A program made the position numbers and the translations under genes. Shown here piece after piece: positions 49,701 through 52,400 of a stretch of 64,000 nt of DNA. Within the stretch, counting starts at the first letter, position 1. Every line of letters begins with the position of its first letter. The DNA comes from Notospermus geniculatus. Its lineage: Eukaryota > Nemertea > Pilidiophora > Heteronemertea > Lineidae. Location: contig NMRB01000030.1 of NCBI GenBank assembly GCA_002633025.1, positions 268,137-332,136 on the forward strand, read 5' to 3'. Below the pieces are notes generated by a model. That model made no database searches, had not been told where the DNA came from, and saw only the letters and a list, made by a program, of their open reading frames with translations.

Positions 49701-51053
49701 AATGTCATAGGGAACCTCTTACCAATGCCACAGTAGGTTGTTGGGAACTGGTTTCCATCTTCTCAATGATATTCAGCTGTTAGAGCTCACTGATGACTCT
49801 AAATTAAGGTAATGATGGTGAACCCTAAGACACAGACAAATGATGACACTGGTGACAGACTGTATTCTCAAATTCTGGTGTTGATAACATCATCAAAACA
49901 CACCACAACTCTTGAATGGATCAGTTGTTCTCATCTTTTATATGAGGGACATGATATCAATTCATTTAAAAGTCAAGGAAGGGTTTAACTGAGCACAAAC
50001 AACTGACTACTATCAACATGATCAAGGCTGATGGCATGATCAAGGCTGTTTTGTCACCCTGGTCTAATGGAAACATACTTTGTACACAATTGCCAGGGCA
50101 AGACCTGTCTTGTGTTGTAAAACAGGTCAGAAGTTGGGTTCGGAGTGGATCCAAATGTGCACTACAAAAAAAAATGCCATGGCAACTTGAAGACACTGGC
50201 AACCAGGTTGTAGGCCCTATCATGGTTCATTTCCCAGCGAGTTTCTGCTGATGGAATACACTGTATTGTGACGTGGGCACACCCTGCCTGGGCCGATAGG
50301 GCCTACTTCATTAATTTACCACAGAACATGAAATCTGAGTCCAACTCGATCCAACAATTACAATCATCAATCTGACAATCTGCCATCATCATTGACATTC
50401 ACCTGCGCTGCCCTCAGAGACCACAACTAACTCGACGTCGAGTAGGCCTATAGGCCTAGGCCTAACTCGTCAACTCAACTCTAACTGTAAACTGGCATCA
50501 ATCAATCAAAAACCAAAAGTAGGCCTAGTAGGCCTAGCTAGGCCTAGTTAGCTTAGTAGGCCTAGCCTACCATACCGGTAACCGGTAACACAAAAAAAAC
50601 CTCACAAAAACATTACCGGTCATACACCAGTCACTTGCCGATTAGACGATGTTCTTTTGTCTCTGACATGTCGGCTGTTATGAATGACCGACAATGGTAA
50701 TTAAAGTGTGTTGGCCTAGCATCAAACTCTTACTTGAATCTTGGAGGAATTTTGAAGTCTGGTGGTATCGTAGTGCGTGTAACACAGGCCAAATGTACAA
50801 GAAAATGTACACATCACATCCATACACACGATACACTTCCACTACACAGAGATATTTCAGAAAAACAACACAAGTAACACGTTTTTTCGAATGTTTCCCA
50901 GTGGGAGGTTCGGTTAAAACTTACCCACTCATTAGCTTTAGGACTAAAAGAGTATAATGCCACTTGACTGGCAGTTTCTACAATGTCAGTAATGTATGGA
51001 TCGCGCTGTTGAAGTGCGGCAAGATTAATTCTACCTTCCGCCATGGCAGCCAT
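13717..51053 (-). CDS. DCP1: DCP1, mRNA-decapping enzyme 1 (11 coding exons)
   Basis: Join on the minus strand: 51053-50925, 46650-46610, 19872-19745, 18139-18076, 17279-17114, 16871-16700, 16544-16463, 16253-15644, 15509-15356, 14779-14622, 13782-13717. This is 1770 bases, a 589-residue protein close to human DCP1A in length. Every junction is GT/AG and in phase. Residues about 17-120 form the EVH1-like fold: DPYIT, the Trp43 codon at the end of exon 1, EGTLFVY, LEFQLQDPFLLYKNAS and GVWFYD. SLQALFG (about 245-251) matches the short leucine-rich motif of metazoan DCP1. The C-terminus (LTREQLQQSLVYLIK to KIHEAYVKSL) matches the trimerisation domain. DCP1 activates DCP2 in cap removal in cytoplasmic P-bodies. 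Intron 2 is 26.7 kb and appears to hold exons of another gene. The start is the first of two close ATGs. Confidence 0.96.
13990..14345. repeat. Degenerate minisatellite, about 70-80 bp units
   Basis: About five diverged units each carry a version of ACCTAAAACACTACAGATAA, then CACTG, ATAAG, ACTGAACATA and TATGGCCAT. A CA dinucleotide run (about 14026-14039) lies inside the array. It sits in DCP1 intron 10. Confidence 0.75.
14622..14779 (-). CDS. DCP1: DCP1 exon 10
   Basis: Acceptor CATTTCAG, donor GTAGGA after AAG. It encodes a Pro/Ser-rich piece followed by LTREQLQQSLVYLIK, the first part of the trimerisation domain. Phases 1 in and 0 out match the neighbouring exons. Confidence 0.94.
15356..15509 (-). 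CDS. DCP1: DCP1 exon 9
   Basis: Acceptor TTTTAG, donor GTAAGTG. It encodes a disordered Pro/Ala/Ser/Gln-rich segment starting PPPASPIKP. Such low-complexity linkers are usual in the middle of metazoan DCP1. Confidence 0.9.
15644..16253 (-). CDS. DCP1: DCP1 exon 8 (long Ser/Thr-rich exon)
   Basis: Acceptor TTTGCAG, donor GTAAATC. The 610-base exon encodes a Ser/Thr/Gln-rich disordered region, with a short charged helix near its start (ALLKRLISNP and EEIERKQRER). It likely carries phosphorylation and partner-binding motifs. Confidence 0.92.
16463..16544 (-). CDS. DCP1: DCP1 exon 7 (short leucine motif)
   Basis: Acceptor CTCTAG, donor GTAAGT. It encodes a Gly/Ser stretch then SLQALFGKANIGKDIE, aligned by position with the VEELFG motif of human DCP1A, a conserved short linear motif. 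Confidence 0.92.
16700..16871 (-). CDS. DCP1: DCP1 exon 6 (Ala/Pro-rich)
   Basis: Acceptor TTGCAG, donor GTATGTG. It encodes SKGRISPKRGP, an alanine run and an acidic end (EHEHIPEG). Phase 0 in, phase 1 out. Confidence 0.92.
17114..17279 (-). CDS. DCP1: DCP1 exon 5
   Basis: Acceptor CTTTCAG, donor GTAGGG. It encodes a charged helix ending DILQMLSKAQDEYDK, matching DILEMLSRAKDEYER of human DCP1A. Confidence 0.95.
18076..18139 (-). CDS. DCP1: DCP1 exon 4 (end of EVH1-like domain)
   Basis: Acceptor TTTCCAG, donor GTAAAC. It encodes IYGVWFYDKDECARIGQLMN, the last strand and C-terminal helix of the EVH1-like domain. Confidence 0.96.
19620..19625 (-). terminator. Possible AATAAA signal for the interleaved gene
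   Basis: On the minus strand AATAAA occurs about 300 bases after the interleaved gene's stop, beyond DCP1 exon 3. If used, that gene's 3' UTR would contain DCP1 exon 3 in sense orientation. There is no AATAAA between its stop and DCP1 exon 3. Confidence 0.3.
19745..19872 (-). CDS. DCP1: DCP1 exon 3 (core of EVH1-like domain)
   Basis: Acceptor CTTCAG, donor GTAAGT. It encodes SASPINGFMILNRL, then LEFQLQDPFLLYKNAS, near-identical to the vertebrate protein. It lies only 52 bases downstream of the predicted stop codon of the interleaved gene. Confidence 0.97.
19925..20027 (-). CDS. Interleaved gene, terminal exon
   Basis: Acceptor TTTGCTTCAG; after one base to finish an Arg codon it reads ISTCPWIEQLEEHGYREFG and ends LENLCL then TAG at 19925-19927. 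The phase fits exon 21130-20956 exactly. Confidence 0.6.
19925..48403 (-). CDS. Unrecognised multi-exon gene interleaved with DCP1
   Basis: A set of open exons on the DCP1 strand links in phase. The better-supported 3' part is 41463-41351, 40484-40463, 38738-38586, 38248-38214, 37561-37396, 31745-31670, 31460-31223, 30320-30209, 23013-22971, 21130-20956, 20027-19925 (stop TAG). A less certain 5' part is 48403-48081, 46323-46286, 44951-44887, 44212-44170, 42321-42240; between 42240 and 41463 one exon seems to be missing (phases 2 and 0 do not join). The protein is leucine-rich with repeated amphipathic helices, as in HEAT/ARM-type solenoids, with no signal peptide or catalytic motif seen. I do not recognise the family, and the start is not found. 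None of the exons are needed by DCP1, whose own phases are complete without them. Coding nature is inference from open frames, splice sites, phase and composition. Confidence 0.5.
20688..20804. mobile_element. 117-bp palindromic MITE, TA flanks
   Basis: The two halves are inverted copies with few mismatches, beginning GGGAGGTTTTGCAAGC and ending GCTTGCGAAATCTCCC, with TA on both sides (20686-20687, 20805-20806). It would fold into one long hairpin. It lies in DCP1 intron 2. Confidence 0.8.
20956..21130 (-). CDS. Interleaved gene, penultimate exon
   Basis: Acceptor TTGTTGCAG, donor GTGAGA. One of three frames is open across 57 codons, reading TFLVTLVKKILGLCH and later PCLNILTKNLTSMCM, typical of an amphipathic helical pair. 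Phases 1 in and 2 out match both neighbours. Confidence 0.62.
22086..22445 (+). repeat. 18-bp minisatellite
   Basis: Around 19-20 units of about 18 bp, consensus CTCTGTAATGGCTCCTTG. The centre of the array is well conserved and the ends diverged. Because 18 is a multiple of 3, long spurious open frames arise. It lies in DCP1 intron 2. Confidence 0.9.
22971..23013 (-). CDS. Interleaved gene, 43-bp exon
   Basis: Acceptor TTTATTCAG, donor GGTAAGTT. It reads FFTVSSKLDVTIRD plus one base, which completes Ala with the next exon. Confidence 0.5.
23729..23750. repeat. Solitary mariner-type end
   Basis: TACAGGGTGAACCAAAAAAT resembles the TACAGGGTG termini of many Tc1/mariner relatives. No matching second end was found nearby. 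Confidence 0.35.
24440..25230 (+). repeat. CATCAC-rich degenerate tandem region
   Basis: Imperfect repeats of CACATCACC, AAGTCACA and AGCATCACCAGT run from about 24440 to 25230, interrupted by a TIR element at 24752-25002. No coding exon is seen. Confidence 0.65.
24752..25002. mobile_element. 251-bp TIR element inserted in a minisatellite, TA flanks
   Basis: Left end GACAAATCCCAAA and right end TTTGGGATTCGTC are inverted copies. The similarity extends inward over about 70 bp (shared AGATCTGC and GCCGAAATCGTAAACAGAAC). TA flanks both ends. The element splits the CATCAC repeat, so the insertion order is clear. Confidence 0.75.
26286..26460 (+). mobile_element. hAT-type MITE, GGCGGATCC ends
   Basis: The left end is CAGTGGCGGATCC and the right end GGATCCGTACCCG. 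It is the same family as 61629-61801, in opposite orientation, sharing TTGAAATCTGC, TTTCAATGATTTGCTCCAAATT and a G-rich right part. No clean 8-bp duplication is visible at this copy. Confidence 0.75.
26468..26630 (-). mobile_element. tRNA-derived SINE-like fragment
   Basis: On the minus strand a B-box-like GGTTCGATCCC is followed by a body ending TTTCCAGTTTCCTCCTGC. The region upstream of the B box could be an A-box remnant. It is read as a degraded SINE. Confidence 0.5.
28585..28707. mobile_element. Small TIR element
   Basis: AGACATTTCG at the left and CGAAATGTCT at the right are perfect inverted 10-mers; both arms then carry GATGTCGTGACG-like sequence inward. Length 123 bp. Confidence 0.5.
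29812..29887 (-). mobile_element. tRNA-like SINE head
   Basis: On the minus strand GTGGTGCAGTGGTAAGGC matches a tRNA A box and GGGTTCAATTCCC a B box, with an anticodon-loop-like CTCGTAA between. The 5' and 3' ends do not pair as an acceptor stem, so it is a tRNA-derived repeat and not a working tRNA gene. Confidence 0.6.
30209..30320 (-). CDS. Interleaved gene, 112-bp exon
   Basis: Acceptor CAACCCCTAG, donor CAG/GTGGTT. One base, then 37 open codons including LDLIHMCLRHMLNLYND. Phases 2 in and 0 out fit both neighbours; the donor is not strong. Confidence 0.45.
31223..31460 (-). CDS. Interleaved gene, 238-bp exon
   Basis: Acceptor AAACTCCAG, donor GTATAT. It reads LQTLIGDVIKLSSC, later LALEVALSNVPLAISPPN and IRSHLSKLYR. 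Frame open across 78 codons with protein-like composition; the donor choice is uncertain. Confidence 0.5.
31670..31745 (-). CDS. Interleaved gene, 76-bp exon
   Basis: Acceptor ends TTCGAG after a pyrimidine-rich tract, donor GTATCG. It reads VPQPSGQVRVECRLNWRNAN; phase 0 in, 1 out. Another frame here is also open, so support is modest. Confidence 0.33.
31972..33062. mobile_element. Degraded mariner-like element (TACAGG ends)
   Basis: The left end TACAGGATGTCCCAGAA and the right end, read inverted, TACAGGGTGTGTCCCTGA match as termini with TA flanks, about 1.1 kb apart. A tRNA-like B box (GGGTTCAATTCCCGG near 32082-32096) lies within, probably a later SINE. No transposase frame remains. Confidence 0.5.
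33899..34193 (+). repeat. Duplicated flank, copy 1
   Basis: These 295 bases recur at 34749-35046 with one substitution and one 3-base insertion. The copy ends exactly where the TIR element begins. Confidence 0.9.
34194..34742. mobile_element. 549-bp TIR element with TATAAGGCGCA subterminal repeats
   Basis: The left end is CCGTAATTTCCTGACTATAG and the right end is its complement-like TATAGTCCGAAAAATACGG. TA duplicates flank it (34192-34193, 34743-34744). The subterminal parts carry several ATAAGGCGCACC repeats. Similar ACTATAAGGCGCAC termini are widespread in animal genomes. No transposase is encoded. The empty site is present at 35046-35050. Confidence 0.85.
34748..34748. other. Single-N contig junction
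   Basis: One N separates the TE-bearing copy from the second flank copy. Confidence 0.95.
34749..35046 (+). repeat. Duplicated flank, copy 2 (empty allele)
   Basis: The same 295-base flank as 33899-34193, here continuing from TA straight into CTCCCAATG, the sequence expected without the element. Confidence 0.9.
35974..36210. mobile_element. DNA-transposon end remnant (GTGGAACCTCT repeats)
   Basis: Several direct and inverted copies of AGAGAGGTGTCCT and GTGGAACCTCT occur in 240 bp. This pattern resembles the termini of a family of invertebrate DNA transposons; the family assignment is uncertain. Confidence 0.5.
37396..37561 (-). CDS. Interleaved gene, 166-bp exon
   Basis: Acceptor TCTCTTATAG, donor AAG/GTGATT. 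It reads MDTLLELLLSRKNALNG and later FLTNFTLFLPGIGDYIK over 55 open codons. Phase 2 in, 0 out. One of the clearest exons of the set. Confidence 0.6.
38214..38248 (-). CDS. Interleaved gene, 35-bp exon
   Basis: Very good acceptor TTTTCTCTTCAG, donor GTAAAT. It reads NGQSPSQAEKT plus two bases that complete Trp with the next exon. Confidence 0.38.
38586..38738 (-). CDS. Interleaved gene, 153-bp exon
   Basis: Acceptor CTCTTTGAAG, donor GTAGCA. It encodes CLLANFAWSSELEELLVATF and CESILLSFV over 51 open codons, phase 0 both sides. The composition suggests paired helices. Confidence 0.5.
38864..38995 (-). CDS. Possible alternative terminal exon of the interleaved gene
   Basis: After an acceptor GTAATCTTAG the frame is open for 43 codons, reading NPPRSETVRVMVYMVIEQ and ending VVTDTDDELQH with TGA. 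Phase 0 entry would fit exon 40484-40463. It could instead be a pseudo-exon. Confidence 0.22.
   Translation of the reverse strand, partial: TAKEKNPPRSETVRVMVYMVIEQGRLEVDTSEVVTDTDDELQH
40463..40484 (-). CDS. Interleaved gene, 22-bp microexon
   Basis: Donor GAA/GTGAGT is strong; acceptor CATGACTAG is moderate. It encodes DIYCQLE and its phases (2 in, 0 out) link the exons at 41351 and 38738. Confidence 0.3.
41060..41262 (+). repeat. Minisatellite, 19-22 bp units
   Basis: About nine units of CACATCCTTCAAAGCCTTTGGC, shortening to GGCCACATCCTTCAAAGCAT at the right end. The open frames across it are by-products of the repeat. Confidence 0.9.
41351..41463 (-). CDS. Interleaved gene, 113-bp exon
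   Basis: Strong acceptor TTCATTGCAG and strong donor GTGAGC. It reads IRNGPCLIYHDEIIRSYVK and ends IGQSVILLVI; phase 0 in, 2 out. Confidence 0.5.
41570..42180 (+). repeat. Three dispersed copies of an about 110-bp unit, one interrupted by a MITE
   Basis: Copies share ATTTGGGGAATTCAG, GGAGCTATCGG, GATGTACCTTCC and ACTAGAAGGC. The element at 41761-41976 breaks the array. Confidence 0.65.
41761..41976. mobile_element. 216-bp MITE with 20-bp TIRs and TA flanks
   Basis: TIRs AGGTTGACATTGCGTCTTGA and TCAAGACGCAATGTCGACCT differ at one base. TA occurs on both sides. No coding capacity. Confidence 0.8.
42240..42321 (-). CDS. Interleaved gene, 82-bp exon
   Basis: Acceptor GGCCTTTAG, donor AT/GTGAAA. 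It reads FLKKASLKVSLVICVFRSLG and HVDLE, strongly helical. Its exit phase 2 does not join the next called exon, so one exon is missing or the donor differs. Confidence 0.38.
43325..43742. mobile_element. 418-bp TIR element (AGCCCTTTTTACA ends)
   Basis: The ends AGCCCTTTTTACATTAG and TAGTGTAAAAGGGGCT are inverted copies; both halves also carry GAGCTCGACCCGGAC-like sequence inward. Non-autonomous. Confidence 0.65.
44170..44212 (-). CDS. Interleaved gene, 43-bp exon (5' part)
   Basis: Donor GCAG/GTGGCA; the acceptor is uncertain (AATCAAG). It reads NLWHVGNLATLLKA and its exit phase joins exon 42321-42240. Confidence 0.3.
44887..44951 (-). CDS. Interleaved gene, 65-bp exon (5' part)
   Basis: Acceptor TTACTCTAG, donor GTATGG. 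It reads SSMLSPHLLHLFGVGDDWN. Another frame is partly open, so support is limited. Confidence 0.28.
45444..45973. mobile_element. 530-bp TIR element with nested inverted repeats
   Basis: Termini CTATAGTACGTTTAACTCATCTG-like (left) and the complement ending CGTACTATAG (right). Inside, GGAGCTCGATGGGCG and its inverted copy flank the right half, and AACTTTGACA pairs with TGTCAAAGTT, giving stem-within-stem structure. Confidence 0.65.
46286..46323 (-). CDS. Interleaved gene, 38-bp exon (weak)
   Basis: Acceptor CTGTCTGCTAG and donor GTAAAG are good, but the exon is short and two frames are open. CQPGPLRLCLQT fits the phases of its neighbours. Confidence 0.2.
46610..46650 (-). CDS. DCP1: DCP1 exon 2
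   Basis: Acceptor ATTTTTCAG, donor GTAGGT. The 41-base exon encodes EKTDIEGTLFVYS plus AG of an Arg codon. It exactly bridges exons 1 and 3, matching EKTDIEGTLFVYRR in human DCP1A. Confidence 0.97.
48081..48403 (-). CDS. Interleaved gene, 323-bp exon in DCP1 intron 1
   Basis: Strong donor GAA/GTGAGT; acceptor ATTCTCAG with a poor pyrimidine tract. The frame is open for 107 codons and reads NSSDVQLEEFVWGMKGDHLR, later ILCNSHLLSK and VNNELDLSKAVSNSG. Mostly polar and likely disordered. It may be a 5' exon of the interleaved gene or a separate gene. Confidence 0.38.
48418..48656. repeat. Three consecutive hairpins
   Basis: Hairpin 1 (48418-48510) and hairpin 2 (48513-48581) share the arm CACTCTTTTCTTTCACACCA; hairpin 3 (48585-48656) has an unrelated arm (CAATTAAGC, ACCCATTT). 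Loops are very short. They lie between DCP1 exons 1 and 2. Confidence 0.85.
49212..49285 (+). repeat. Two-copy tandem repeat, about 34 bp
   Basis: GCAACCTTTCTTCCAAAAGC and GCAACCTTTCTTCCATAAGC head two adjacent units, each ending in a GTTCTGCA motif. Confidence 0.7.
50430..50580. repeat. TAGGCCTA cluster
   Basis: About nine copies of AGGCCTA in roughly 150 bp. The same palindromic 8-mer is scattered across the whole window. Confidence 0.8.
50925..51053 (-). CDS. DCP1: DCP1 exon 1 (start)
   Basis: ATG at 51053-51051, with a second in-frame ATG three codons on in a stronger context (GCCATGG). It encodes INLAALQQRDPYITDI and QVALYSFSPKANEW, ending at GTAAGT in phase 0. Confidence 0.96.
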
Positions 51054-51575
51054 ACTGCTTTATGATGGTAGATTCGCAGTTGGGAAAGATGGCGCTCGTC
51101 ATTGGCTGAAAACTTTGATGAAATGCACAATCTTCGGATACCGAAAAAAACTATCTAAACCCAGAGTTGTTGCTCATATCTTGGTCTGATCATGTCTGTC
51201 AATAATTTATATCAATTTCCTCGTCTTTAAACAATTTTAAACTGACTTTCTTCAATATTTCATAGAAGTGGAAACAGGTGGTGAATAAAAAATGATTTTT
51301 CAAATTTAATCAACAAAGATTGCTCAGCAACTCCACCCTGTGTTGTTAAATAACATTGCATTTAGCACAAGGTTTCATTGTTTCTTCATATTTCACCTGA
51401 AGTACCCATTTTTTATGAACTATTTGTATTCGCATACATTGTATCTACATATTGGATCCCTAAGTTCCCGGATGTCCATACATCGTTCACTGAACTGTAT
51501 AACCAGCAAAATGGAAGGCGCTTGACTAGACTTGGGGATATAATTCCGAATTTTTATCTAATTCAAAACCTCGAA
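51054..51575. promoter_or_regulatory. Shared divergent promoter, DCP1 / CaV1
   Basis: About 520 bp separates the two start codons. Near the DCP1 side are AAGATGGCG (51086-51094), a YY1-type core, and ATTGG (51101-51105), a CCAAT box on the DCP1 strand. Both are common in promoters of housekeeping genes. The rest is AT-rich and probably CaV1 5' UTR and promoter. No TATA box was assigned. Confidence 0.55.
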
Positions 51576-51594
51576 ATGGCCTCTTACGATTCAG
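51576..51594 (+). CDS. CACNA1D: CaV1 coding exon 1
   Basis: ATG GCC in good context, then 13 more coding bases to a TCAG/GTAAGG donor in phase 1. Confidence 0.85.
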
Positions 51595-52390
51595 GTAAGG
51601 TTGGAAATTATAAGAGTTTTGTTTTAAATCGATTTTGGGGTACCGCTATGTGTAACTTCTGCATGTTTTTATTGGAATAGTCATGAATGTTTTCCAGCCA
51701 ACATCATCATAGTAGTAGCTGTCTGCTATTGCTGGGGCTGTGCAAGCATCAGACATGGTTGGCACCTCAGGAATTTTACCTGTGGACTGCAGTAGGATTT
51801 TTACCATGATCTTTCTTTGCATTTTAGCAATGGATTTACTCATGTGGAGTGGATGTCATATTATTCATCAAGCAGACTGAGGGATATATTTTCCATTTTC
51901 AGCGGTGAAATACACATGGATGATATAAAAAGCTAAAGAAAATGACTGATTCAGTTCTTATTTCACATTTTTCAGGGTCACACAGTGGCTATGACCGGGG
52001 GAACAATCTCGCACCCTCTCCCGCGAAACATAGCAGAACCGGAAGTGGTAGTGGAGATCAGCCACTCAAAAATCAGGATAACCAGCGGACTAACACACCA
52101 AGGAGTACTAGTGCCCCATCAGCACCTACAGACAATACCCCTAATCCCGCGGGGGAAGCGGAGAAAAAACAACCGACACCGTTACCAGGCCTTAGTTCCG
52201 CGTGGAGTGCAGCTTTAGCTGCTGCTCGTGAACAAGCCGCGGCAGAAGGAGGAACAACCATGGCACGAAAACGACCAAATCAGAGACAAAATCGGCAGAA
52301 CAATACAAATCCTCGCCCACTTCGGGCGTTGTATTGTTTATCTCTGAAGAACCCGATCAGAAAGTTCTGCATATCTGTTTGTGAATGGAA
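51576..52390 (+). CDS. CACNA1D: L-type (CaV1) calcium channel alpha-1 subunit, first two coding exons (partial)
   Basis: Exons 51576-51594 (MASYDS plus one base, donor GTAAGG) and 51976-52390 (acceptor TTTTTCAG). Together they give 144 residues plus two bases: the cytoplasmic N-terminus up to the edge of helix IS1. RALYCLSLKNPIRKFCISVC followed by EWK is diagnostic for CaV1 and differs from CaV2 and CaV3. Before it, W83-x3-L87-x3-R91 in an alanine-rich helix matches the calmodulin-binding NSCaTE motif of CaV1.2 and CaV1.3. The channel carries depolarisation-driven Ca2+ entry at the plasma membrane. The second intron has a U12-type donor. All transmembrane exons lie beyond this window or in the gap. 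It is likely co-orthologous to all vertebrate CaV1 genes, so the symbol is approximate. Confidence 0.93.
51976..52390 (+). CDS. CACNA1D: CaV1 coding exon 2
   Basis: 415 bases in the reading frame of exon 1, ending GAA TGG AA in phase 2, at the conserved EWK position before IS1. Confidence 0.93.
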
Positions 52391-52400
52391 ATATCCTTTT
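52391..52400 (+). promoter_or_regulatory. U12-type 5' splice site
   Basis: ATATCCTTTT directly after the split Lys codon. It fits the minor-spliceosome AT-AC consensus, and there is no GT at this exon end. Confidence 0.85.
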
